From SMXQ01 sp033720855 (lineage in GTDB: Bacteria; Pseudomonadota; Alphaproteobacteria; SMXQ01), in the NCBI GenBank assembly GCA_033720855.1, contig JAWWBR010000002.1, positions 1 through 64,000 of the forward strand: a DNA stretch of 64,000 nucleotides, in the 5' to 3' direction. Below the pieces are notes generated by a model. That model had not been told where the DNA came from, made no database searches, and saw nothing but the letters and a program-made list of their open reading frames with translations. The position numbers and the translations under genes are program-made. Shown in pieces: positions 8,778 through 16,992 of the stretch (the stretch's first letter is position 1; every line of letters begins with the position of its first letter).

Positions 8778-9605
8778 ATGAGCCATGACGACATGAAGAA
8801 AGGGGGGGATAACGCACCCCCCTCGGCGCAACCGCCTCACGGCCGGCAGTCTTTTAGCGCCCGACTCTTGCACCGCATACGGAATTACCTGATTGCGGGG
8901 ATTCTCGTGACCGCGCCGATCGGCCTGACGGTTTGGCTGTCCTGGGCGATCGTGACCTGGATCGACGACCGGGTGATGCCACTGGTGCCCTTCAAGTATC
9001 ACCCCGAAGCCTACCTGCCGTTCTCAATACCTGGGCTCGGGCTGATTATCGTGCTGATCGGCCTGGTCTTGATCGGCGCCCTCACCGCCAACCTGCTGGG
9101 CCGCACCTTCTTCAGGATGTCGGAGCGCTTGCTCGAACGCATGCCGATCATCCGTGGCGTCCACGCCACCATCAAGCAGGTCTTCGAAACCGTCCTCAGC
9201 CATCAATCGGATGCCTTTCGCCAGGTCGTCCTGGTGGAATACCCCAGGCGCGGCATCTGGGCGCTCGGCTTTTTGACCGGCGAGACGGTGGGAGAGGTTC
9301 AAAACCTGACCAAGGAACGGGTGCTCAACATCTTCCTGCCGACCACCCCCAATCCTACCTCCGGGTTTCTTCTGTTCGTGCCCCAAGAAGACGTCGTCGT
9401 CCTCGACATGACGGTGGAGGAGGGGATCAAGATGGTGATGTCCGGCGGCATCGTTACGCCCGAGGACCGTCGCCCCTTGGAGGTCAGGAACACGCCCCAA
9501 GTATCCGGCAAGACCTTCGAGGACCTGGATATCCTTCGCGAGCGCAACAAAGGCCGCGCTGCGGCGGTTGCCGAACCGCTCGACGATCAGCCCGACCGCG
9601 CATAA
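8778..9605 (+). CDS. DUF502 family inner-membrane protein
   Basis: 275 residues. Residues 25-60 and 80-105 form two membrane segments (NYLIAGILVTAPIGLTVWLS; GLGLIIVLIGLVLIGALTAN). Family motifs follow: IPxxRGVHxTIKQVxE, VVLVEYPRRGIWALGFLTG, IFLPTTPNPTSGFLLFVP and the late DMTVEEGIKMVMSGGI. DUF502 proteins are widespread in proteobacteria and plants (COV-type), of unknown molecular role. The 3' end overlaps the convergent recG gene by 19 bases. Confidence 0.92.
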   Translation: MSHDDMKKGGDNAPPSAQPPHGRQSFSARLLHRIRNYLIAGILVTAPIGLTVWLSWAIVTWIDDRVMPLVPFKYHPEAYLPFSIPGLGLIIVLIGLVLIGALTANLLGRTFFRMSERLLERMPIIRGVHATIKQVFETVLSHQSDAFRQVVLVEYPRRGIWALGFLTGETVGEVQNLTKERVLNIFLPTTPNPTSGFLLFVPQEDVVVLDMTVEEGIKMVMSGGIVTPEDRRPLEVRNTPQVSGKTFEDLDILRERNKGRAAAVAEPLDDQPDRA

Positions 9606-11683
9606 CCGACCGCCGCATCCCGCTCGAACAGGTAGAGCAGGACCCTAAGCGCCTCCCCGCGGGCGGAGGCGAGCCCGGCGTCCTTTTCCAGGATCAGCGC
9701 CGCGTCGTCCCGAGCGGTCTCCATGAGCGGGCCGTGGGCGGCGATATCGGCAATACGGAAGGACGGCAATCCCGATTGCCGCGTCCCGAGAATCTCGCCG
9801 GCCCCGCGCAAACGCAGATCCTCCTCGGCAATGCGGAAGCCGTCCTCGGTTTCGCGCAGGATCTTCAAACGTTCGCGCGCGGTCGCGGTCAGCCCCGGGC
9901 CGTAGAGGAGGAGACAGGTGGAGCGGGCCGCCCCGCGCCCTATGCGCCCGCGCAACTGGTGAAGCTGGGCAAGGCCGAAGCGCTCCGCGTGCTCCACCAC
10001 CATCACCGTCGCCTCAGGAATATCGACGCCGACTTCGATCACGGTGGTGGCAACCAGGATGCGGATGCGCCCGTCGGCGAAGCCCGACATGGCGGCGTCT
10101 TTTTCCGGACCTTTCATGCGCCCATGGACCAAACCGGCCTTGCCGGGGAAAAGCCGTGAAAGCGCGCCGTACCGTTCCTCGGCGGCGGCAAGGTCGAGGG
10201 CCTCGGAGTCCTCGACCAAAGGACACACCCAGAACACCTGCTGACCGCCCTGGGGCCCATCGCCGATGGCCCGGCCGACGGCGGCGACGACCTCGTCAAG
10301 GCGGGCCAACGGCACCGTCCGCGTGTCTACGGGCTGGCGGCCGGCGGGTTTTTCGGTGAGGCGGGAGACGTCGAGATCCCCATAGGCGAGCAGGGTGAGC
10401 GTGCGCGGGATCGGCGTCGCCGTCATCACCAGGACATCGGTGCCGCGCCCCTTCTCCGCGAGTTGCAGGCGCTGGGTGACGCCGAAGCGGTGCTGCTCGT
10501 CAACCACCGCGAGGGCGAGGTCGGCAAATTTTACGTCCTCTTGGATCAGGGCATGGGTGCCGACGAGGGCATGGGTTTCTCCTGCGGCCAGGGCCTCCAG
10601 CAGGCGCCGGCGCGGCGCCCCTTTGTGACGGCCGGTCAGCAAGGCGACCTTTGCGCCGGCAGCCTCGAACAGGGGGGCGACGGCGGAAAAATGTTGGCGC
10701 GCGAGAATTTCCGTCGGCGCCATCAAGGCCGCCTGGCGGCCCGCGCCGAAAGCCTCCAACATCGCCAGCGCGGCGACCACCGTCTTGCCGCTGCCGACAT
10801 CGCCCTGCAGCAGGCGCAGCATGCGAAGGTCCGATCCCATGTCGCCGAGGATCTCTGCGAGAGCCTGCGCCTGCGAGGCGGTTAAGGTGTAGGGAAGAAC
10901 CGCGCGCGCCGCATCCCCTGCCGTGCCATCGGACCTCGTCGCCCGGCCGCCCTGTCGGCGCATATGCAGGCGCACCAAGGCCATGGCCAACTGGCTCGCC
11001 AGCAGCTCGTCATAGGCGAGCCTTTGCCGTTCCGCCGTCAGGGGGTCGAGATCGCTCTCTTCCTGGGGGCGATGGGCGCCGCCGACCGCCGTCTTCCAGT
11101 CCGGCCAGCCTTCCCGCGCGCGGTGGGCCGGATCGAGCCATTCTGGAAGGTCGGGCAGCATGGAAAGCGCCGCTGCTACGGCCCGGTTCAGGGTCTTGGG
11201 CGACAGCCCCTGGGTCAGGCCATAAACCGGCTCCACCCCGGCCAGGCTGGCGCGCTCCTCGGGTAGGGCGATATGATCGGGATGGGTGATCTGCACCGCA
11301 CCTCGATAGTGTTCGACCTTGCCGGAAATCACCCGCTCGGCGCCCACCGGCAGGGTCTTCTCCAGCCAGTCGGGGCGGGCGTGAAAAAACACCAGCTCCA
11401 CCTCGCCCGTTTCATCGGAACACAGAACCTTGTAGGGCAGACGCCGGTTCGGCGCGGGCACGTGCTTGTCGACGGTCAGAAGCAGGGTCGCGATCCGTCC
11501 CGCCGGCGCATCCTTGACCAGGGGCTGGAAGCTGCGGTCGATGAGACCGGTTGGAAGATGCCACAACAAATCGACCACATGAGGGCCGCCGGCCACGTGC
11601 TCGATCAGCTTCGCGTTGCGCGGCCCTATCCCAGGCAAGGTGGTGAGGCCCTTGAAGACAGGATAAAGAATTTCGGGGCGCAT
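9587..11683 (-). CDS. recG: ATP-dependent DNA helicase RecG
   Basis: 698 residues, full length. The N-terminal wedge domain (about 1-180) is an OB fold that contacts branched DNA. The helicase core shows Walker A GDVGSGKT, motif II DEQH, motif III TATPIPRTL, and the C-terminal motifs ATTVIEVGVDIPEA and QLRGRIGRG. The TRG-like C-terminal block (GEILGTRQSGLPSFRIAD) is present. RecG reverses stalled replication forks and branch-migrates Holliday junctions. ATG 11683 is the natural start. The gene is read toward the DUF502 gene and away from sdhE-mfd; this neighbourhood of recG with sdhE and mfd is common in alphaproteobacteria. Confidence 0.98.
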   Translation of the reverse strand: MRPEILYPVFKGLTTLPGIGPRNAKLIEHVAGGPHVVDLLWHLPTGLIDRSFQPLVKDAPAGRIATLLLTVDKHVPAPNRRLPYKVLCSDETGEVELVFFHARPDWLEKTLPVGAERVISGKVEHYRGAVQITHPDHIALPEERASLAGVEPVYGLTQGLSPKTLNRAVAAALSMLPDLPEWLDPAHRAREGWPDWKTAVGGAHRPQEESDLDPLTAERQRLAYDELLASQLAMALVRLHMRRQGGRATRSDGTAGDAARAVLPYTLTASQAQALAEILGDMGSDLRMLRLLQGDVGSGKTVVAALAMLEAFGAGRQAALMAPTEILARQHFSAVAPLFEAAGAKVALLTGRHKGAPRRRLLEALAAGETHALVGTHALIQEDVKFADLALAVVDEQHRFGVTQRLQLAEKGRGTDVLVMTATPIPRTLTLLAYGDLDVSRLTEKPAGRQPVDTRTVPLARLDEVVAAVGRAIGDGPQGGQQVFWVCPLVEDSEALDLAAAEERYGALSRLFPGKAGLVHGRMKGPEKDAAMSGFADGRIRILVATTVIEVGVDIPEATVMVVEHAERFGLAQLHQLRGRIGRGAARSTCLLLYGPGLTATARERLKILRETEDGFRIAEEDLRLRGAGEILGTRQSGLPSFRIADIAAHGPLMETARDDAALILEKDAGLASARGEALRVLLYLFERDAAVGYARSG

Positions 11684-11806
11684 GGACCGTCGTTTCCAAC
11701 GAGGGTGGCTGACAGGACCGTCTGGAAGGCTTATATCCTACGCACACCGTCGCGCCCTGTCACTGGCTGGGGGCGGGGGGTTATTGTGCGTGAAGGATGA
11801 ACCCCC

Positions 11807-12070
11807 GTGGACGACCTTGTGCTGAGACGCAAACGGCTACTCTACAAGGCCCGGCACCGCGGCACTCAGGAGAGCGACCTGGTGCTCGGCGGCTTTGCCG
11901 AGCGGCACGTTGGCACCTTCAGCGCGCCTGAACTCGATCAGTTCGAGGCCCTGGTGGAGCAAGCCGATGCCGAACTGATGGATTGGATCTCGGGCCGCGC
12001 TCCGGTGCCCCAAGGGCTTGAGGGATCGGTGTTTCAACTTCTTGTGAATTATAAAAACTCTATCATATGA
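11807..12070 (+). CDS. sdhE: Succinate dehydrogenase assembly factor SdhE
   Basis: 87 residues with a GTG start behind GAAGGATGA. SdhE (DUF339/Sdh5) helps attach FAD covalently to SdhA. The family motif RxxxRGxxExDLxLxxF is seen here in slightly changed form (YKARHRGTQESDLVLGGFAERH), followed by the helical bundle EALVEQADAELMDWISG. Its TGA stop overlaps the ATG of mfd (ATGA at 12067-12070), so the two are translationally coupled. The association of sdhE with mfd in alphaproteobacteria is known and does not imply a functional link. Confidence 0.93.
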   Translation: MDDLVLRRKRLLYKARHRGTQESDLVLGGFAERHVGTFSAPELDQFEALVEQADAELMDWISGRAPVPQGLEGSVFQLLVNYKNSII

Positions 12071-15000
12071 CACTGCAAAATAAAGATTTTAAGGCATCGC
12101 CGATGAGCGATATTCTGATTGCGGCTGCGCCTGGACCGACCGACTGTTTTTGGCTGGCCGAACGGTTTCGCCGGGGCGATCTCAAGACCCTGCTTCACGT
12201 CGCGGTCGACGACCGCGCCCTGGAGCGAACCGCGGGCGCCCTCGGCACCCTGGTTCCGGGCATTGAAATCCTGCGCTTTCCGGCATGGGACTGTCTGCCC
12301 TACGACAGGGTCGGGCCCAACGGCGCGATCGCGGCCCGGCGCATCGAAACCTTGTGGACCCTGGCCCAGCGGCTCGACGGCGACGATACGCCCGATACGG
12401 GGCCCCGCGTGGTGCTGACCACGGTCAATGGTTTGGTGCAGAAAGTCCCGTTGCCCTCGGCTTTCCAGGACGTCGCCTTCACCGTCGCGGCGGGGGCTCC
12501 CTTCGATGTCGACGAATTTCTCGCCTATGCCGCACGCAACGGCTACATGCGCACGGAAACGGTGATGGAACCAGGCGAATTCGCCATTCGTGGCGGGATC
12601 GTCGACCTGTTCCCCTCGGCCCACGCCCAGCCGGTTCGCCTCGATCTATTTGGCGAGGAGATCGAGCAGATCCGCCCCTTCGACCCGGTCTCGCAAATGA
12701 CGAAAGGGGATGCCGAGACTGGCAGCATCATCCTCAAGCCGATGAGCGAGGTGGTCCTGACCGAGGACAGCATCAATCGCTTCAGGCGCGGTTACCGCCA
12801 ACAATTCGGCGCCGCCAGGGAGGGCGATCTTCTTTATGGCGCCATATCCGAGGGCCGACGTATCGCCGGCATGGAACACTGGCTTCCACTGTTCCACGAA
12901 GGTATGGGGAGCCTTCTTGACTTCCTGCCGGAAGTGACGGTGAGCCTCGGCGCCGGTGTGGAGGATGGCCGGAATTTACGTCTCGAGCAGATCGAGGATT
13001 ACTACGCCGCACGCCGAGACCTGGGTGCCGCCCATGGCGATAGCGGCGGCGAGATTTACAATCCGCTGCCCCCGGACCAGCTGTATCTCACTGGCTCGGC
13101 CTGGACCAAGGCCCTTTCCGATCACCGGCTCCTAACATTCGATGCCTTCTCACGGCCCTCGGGCGCCCCTGGGGTGGTCGATGCCGGCGCCCGACTGATG
13201 GCCAGTTTCGCAACCGCGGCCCGCAGCGAACAGGGCAACCCGTTCGACCTCGCCGTCGCTTTCGCAAGGGCACAGGCCCGCGCCGGCGCGCGCGTCATCT
13301 TTGCCTGCGCCAGTGCCGGCAGCATGAGCCGCATCCATCGGCTTTGTGTCGAGCACGGGCTGCGTGAGATCGCGCCCTGCGCGAATTGGTACGAGGTCGA
13401 GGCGCTGGACCCCGCCGTGCCCGCGATCCTGGAGCTCGATCTGCAACAGGGGATTACCGCGCCCGGTCTCGCGGTCATCGCCGAGCCCGATATCCTCGGC
13501 CAGAAATTGACCCGGCCGCGGCGGCGCGGACGCTCGGCGGAGGCGTTCGCCGCCGAACTTTCGAGCCTGGAAGAGGGCGACCTGGTGGTTCACGTGGATC
13601 ATGGCGTCGGTCGCTACGAGGGGCTCGAAACCCTTGAGGTGCCGAGCGCACAAGGCGGGCGCACCGCCGCCCATGACTGTCTGCGTCTGACATACGGGGG
13701 CGGGGACAAGCTCTACGTGCCGGTGGAAAACATCGATGTCCTGAGCCGCTACGGCGAGGACCAGGGGACGGTGGCGCTCGACCGGCTCGGCGGCGCCGCA
13801 TGGCAGGCAAAGAAATCGCGCCTGCGTAAACGTATTCGCGAGATGGCCGAAGAGCTGTTGAAGGTCGCCGCCCAGCGCATGCTGGCCCGCGCCCGGCCCA
13901 TGACGGCCGGCGGCAGCGAATACGAGGAATTCTGCGCGCGCTTTCCCTATGAAGAAACCGAAGACCAGCAGAGCGCCATCGCCGAAACCCTTGCCGACCT
14001 GGCCGGGGACCGGCCGATGGACCGGTTGATCTGCGGCGACGTGGGCTTCGGCAAGACCGAGGTTGCGCTGCGGGCGGCCTTCGCCACCGTCATGTCGGGA
14101 CGCCAGGTGGCGGTGGTGGTGCCGACGACCCTTCTCGCACGACAGCATTTGGAGGTCTTTACCCAGCGATTCCAGGGCTTACCCGTCGAGATCGCCCAAT
14201 TGTCACGCCTGGTGACGGCGGCGGAAGCGGCCCGCATCAAGGAAGGCTTGAGCGCGGGCCGGATCGACATCGTCATCGGCACTCATGCCCTGCTCGCCGA
14301 ATCGGTCAAATTCCACGACCTCGGTCTTCTCGTGGTCGACGAGGAGCAACACTTCGGTGTTGCCCATAAGGAGCGCCTCAAGCGTTTGCGAACCAACGTC
14401 CACGTTCTCACCCTGACGGCGACGCCGATCCCGCGCACCCTGCAGCTGGCGCTGACGGGGGTCAAGGACATGAGCATCATCGCCACTCCGCCGGTGGACA
14501 GGCTGGCCGTCCGCACCTTCGTATTGCCCTACGATCCGCTGGTGGTGCGCGAGGCGATCAAGCGCGAGATCCATCGCGGCGGTCAGTGCTTCTACGTCTG
14601 CCCGCGGATCAGCGACCTCGCCGCCGTCACCGCGCAGATCGGCGATATCGTTCCCGACGCCCGCCTGCGCTCGGTCCATGGCCGGATGTCGGCGGGTGAC
14701 ATCGAACGAACCATGGAGGATTTCTTCGAGGGAGCCTTCGATATCCTGGTATCGACCAATATCATCGAATCCGGGCTCGACCTTCCCAACGTCAACACCA
14801 TCGTCATCCACCGGGCCGACATGTTCGGCCTGGGCCAGCTCTACCAGCTGCGCGGCCGGGTGGGGCGCTCCCGGGTACGCGCCTATGCCTACCTGACCCT
14901 GCCGCCCCGGCGCATCCTCACTCCCGGCGCCGCAAAGCGGCTCGAGGTGATGCAGACCCTCGACAGCCTTGGAGCCGGTTTCACCCTGGCGAGCCACGAC

Positions 15001-15612
15001 CTCGACATTCGCGGCGCGGGCAACCTTTTGGGGGACGAACAATCCGGCCATATCCGCGAGGTCGGGGTGGAGCTTTACCAGCACATGCTCGAAGAGACCG
15101 TGGCCGAACTGAAGGGCGGCGCACCGGTCGAGGACGAATGGTCGCCACAGGTGAACGTCGACATTCCGGTTCTGATCCCGGAGTCCTATGTCGCCGATCT
15201 CGGCCTCAGGCTGAGCCTCTATCGCCGCATTGCCGGGTTGGTGACCCGCGATCAGGTGGAGGGTTTCGCGGCGGAATTGATCGACCGCTTCGGGCCCCTG
15301 CCGCGGGAGGTGGAGAACCTTCTCTCCGTCGTCACCCTGAAGCAGGGTTGCCGCGCCGCCGGCATCGAGAAGGTGGAGGCGGGCCAACGCGGGTGCCTGA
15401 TTTCGTTCCGGGGCGACAACTTCGCCAACCCCGATGCGCTGATTGCCGCCATTGCCGGCAAGCCCGACAGTCTGCGCCTCAGGCCCGACCATACCCTGGT
15501 CATCAAGGCCGATTGGCCGACCCCCGAAAGGCAGATTGAGGGACTGGCGCAGCAGTTGGAGGTCCTTGGACGGATGGCCGGGGCCGGAGGGGAGGCCGCG
15601 TCGGTCGGCTAG
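12067..15612 (+). CDS. mfd: Transcription-repair coupling factor Mfd
   Basis: 1181 residues, full length. The UvrB-homology module occupies about 1-330 (FPAWDCLPYDR, then MxPGEFAIRGGIVDLFP). The RNA-polymerase-interacting domain near 495-570 has LEEGDLVVHVDHGVGRYEGL. The translocase core has Walker A GDVGFGKTEVA, motif II DEEQHFGV, TATPIPRTLQ, and STNIIESGLDLPNVNT with QLRGRVGRS. The C-terminal TRCF domain is present. Mfd pushes stalled RNA polymerase off lesions and recruits UvrA. It overlaps sdhE by four bases upstream and the convergent FrnE-like gene by four bases at its end. Confidence 0.98.
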   Translation: MTLQNKDFKASPMSDILIAAAPGPTDCFWLAERFRRGDLKTLLHVAVDDRALERTAGALGTLVPGIEILRFPAWDCLPYDRVGPNGAIAARRIETLWTLAQRLDGDDTPDTGPRVVLTTVNGLVQKVPLPSAFQDVAFTVAAGAPFDVDEFLAYAARNGYMRTETVMEPGEFAIRGGIVDLFPSAHAQPVRLDLFGEEIEQIRPFDPVSQMTKGDAETGSIILKPMSEVVLTEDSINRFRRGYRQQFGAAREGDLLYGAISEGRRIAGMEHWLPLFHEGMGSLLDFLPEVTVSLGAGVEDGRNLRLEQIEDYYAARRDLGAAHGDSGGEIYNPLPPDQLYLTGSAWTKALSDHRLLTFDAFSRPSGAPGVVDAGARLMASFATAARSEQGNPFDLAVAFARAQARAGARVIFACASAGSMSRIHRLCVEHGLREIAPCANWYEVEALDPAVPAILELDLQQGITAPGLAVIAEPDILGQKLTRPRRRGRSAEAFAAELSSLEEGDLVVHVDHGVGRYEGLETLEVPSAQGGRTAAHDCLRLTYGGGDKLYVPVENIDVLSRYGEDQGTVALDRLGGAAWQAKKSRLRKRIREMAEELLKVAAQRMLARARPMTAGGSEYEEFCARFPYEETEDQQSAIAETLADLAGDRPMDRLICGDVGFGKTEVALRAAFATVMSGRQVAVVVPTTLLARQHLEVFTQRFQGLPVEIAQLSRLVTAAEAARIKEGLSAGRIDIVIGTHALLAESVKFHDLGLLVVDEEQHFGVAHKERLKRLRTNVHVLTLTATPIPRTLQLALTGVKDMSIIATPPVDRLAVRTFVLPYDPLVVREAIKREIHRGGQCFYVCPRISDLAAVTAQIGDIVPDARLRSVHGRMSAGDIERTMEDFFEGAFDILVSTNIIESGLDLPNVNTIVIHRADMFGLGQLYQLRGRVGRSRVRAYAYLTLPPRRILTPGAAKRLEVMQTLDSLGAGFTLASHDLDIRGAGNLLGDEQSGHIREVGVELYQHMLEETVAELKGGAPVEDEWSPQVNVDIPVLIPESYVADLGLRLSLYRRIAGLVTRDQVEGFAAELIDRFGPLPREVENLLSVVTLKQGCRAAGIEKVEAGQRGCLISFRGDNFANPDALIAAIAGKPDSLRLRPDHTLVIKADWPTPERQIEGLAQQLEVLGRMAGAGGEAASVG

Positions 15613-16298
15613 GGGACACTCTCGGCGGCGAGTTCCAAGGCCCGAACGATGGCTTCGGGCGCCACCGCACCGGCAAGGGAGTAGCGCCCATCGATCAAAA
15701 AGAAAGGGACCCCGGTGATGCCGCGCTGCCGCGCAGCGGCGTCCTCGGCACGCAGGGCATCCGCCCCATCGCCGCTTAGACAGCTCGCGACACTATCGGC
15801 ATCGAGGCCGATATCGGCCGCCAGCTTCGTCAAGACCTCTCGATCGCCTATATCGCGCCCCTGGGTGAAATACGCCGCGAAAAGACGCTCCACCGCGATC
15901 GATGCAAGGCCGGCGGCCTGCGCCTGCCGAATCAACCCATGAGCCATCAGGGTATTGGGTGTGCGACGGATACGATCGAACGCGAAATCGATGCCTTCGC
16001 CGCGCCCCTCCCGTCCGATCACCCTGTAAACCTCGGCCGCGCGCTCGGCGCTCCCGAACTTGGCGGCAAGATAGGCGGACCGATCCATGCCCCCGGCCGC
16101 CATATTGGGGTTTAACTGAAAGACTCGCCAGCGGACGCGGGCTCGCCTCTCCGGGGTCGCCTCCGCCATTCGCGCCAACGCGCGGTCGAGGCGGCGTTTG
16201 CCGATCATGCACCATGGGCAAATGGGGTCGGAAAACACATCTATGACGGGTGGGTGCAAATGCGCTGTCCTCGATCGTTCACCCGAATCCGATAGCAT
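15609..16298 (-). CDS. DsbA/FrnE-like oxidoreductase
   Basis: 229 residues, thioredoxin fold with a helical insertion, of the FrnE/2-hydroxychromene-2-carboxylate isomerase-like group. The redox motif CPWC sits in FSDPICPWCMIGKRRL (about residues 22-37), and the cis-proline loop is GITGVPFFLID near 195-205. The middle carries FQLNPNM, typical of FrnE. No signal peptide, so it is expected in the cytoplasm. The start at 16298 is plausible but the first 17 residues are poorly conserved in such proteins, so a later non-ATG start is possible. Confidence 0.93.
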   Translation of the reverse strand: MLSDSGERSRTAHLHPPVIDVFSDPICPWCMIGKRRLDRALARMAEATPERRARVRWRVFQLNPNMAAGGMDRSAYLAAKFGSAERAAEVYRVIGREGRGEGIDFAFDRIRRTPNTLMAHGLIRQAQAAGLASIAVERLFAAYFTQGRDIGDREVLTKLAADIGLDADSVASCLSGDGADALRAEDAAARQRGITGVPFFLIDGRYSLAGAVAPEAIVRALELAAESVP

Positions 16299-16398
16299 GC
16301 CTGCATGCGTCTTGTGAATGGCCCGCAGGGAAGATTGGGCAAGAAGGTTTTATATCCGGAAAATCATAGTCCGTTGCCTACAGCGGAGAGGAGGCAAT

Positions 16399-16842
16399 CT
16401 AGACCATGAATTCGCGCCGCGTCAGGGGGAGGGCGAAGGGCTGACTTGAGTTCGCAAACCTTACCAGATGTGCCGGACAGCGGCGGCAGTCGCTGGCACC
16501 GAACCCTGCGATCGGCACCTCCGCCCCGGAAACTGCGGAAAAACGCGAGAACAAGCCGCATTCATCTCCTCCCGGCGCAACGATCACTGCAGCAATCCGT
16601 CCCGCCCGCGTTAGGCGATCGACATGCCAGCGCAAGGCTTTTTCTCGCCTCAGATGCCGCCCGACCCGGCCGGCGATGCCGCCCGGCCCATTGGCGCTGC
16701 CGCAATAGAGATAGAGCCCAGGGGCGAGCACACGGCCGCGGCGCCCGATACGCACCGCCACCGCGCTCTCGGAGTCGATGAGGAGCCCGTACGCGCCGCG
16801 GTCCGAGGGCAGGGTGATGTCAGTGTCAGCGTCCGTGATCAT
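16399..16842 (-). CDS. DUF123 family GIY-YIG-like protein
   Basis: 147 residues from ATG 16842. The sequence shows the DUF123 pattern, a GIY-YIG-type fold: GAYGLLIDSE at the start, then RGRVLAPGLYLYCGSANGPG, RVGRHLRREKALRWHVDRLT and, near the end, GASDCRRCPAHLVRF. Proteins of this family occur alone or fused to endonuclease III (Nth) in archaea; the stand-alone bacterial form has no proven role but may cut or bind DNA. The frame runs upstream to 16941, but those 33 residues do not fit the family. No partner gene nearby. Confidence 0.82.
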   Translation of the reverse strand: MITDADTDITLPSDRGAYGLLIDSESAVAVRIGRRGRVLAPGLYLYCGSANGPGGIAGRVGRHLRREKALRWHVDRLTRAGRIAAVIVAPGGDECGLFSRFSAVSGAEVPIAGFGASDCRRCPAHLVRFANSSQPFALPLTRREFMV

Positions 16843-16992
16843 GGCCCCGTCGCCGGCCCCCGCCCACGACGAGGCGAGCGGCTTGCGCCAAACTGACGTA
16901 TGGTTATTGTTGCGCCAGGCGTCATGCGCGTACCCTAACACCGTTAACCGCAGCCGGCACCGTTCGGCAATTGATGACAGAGGGCCTTATCA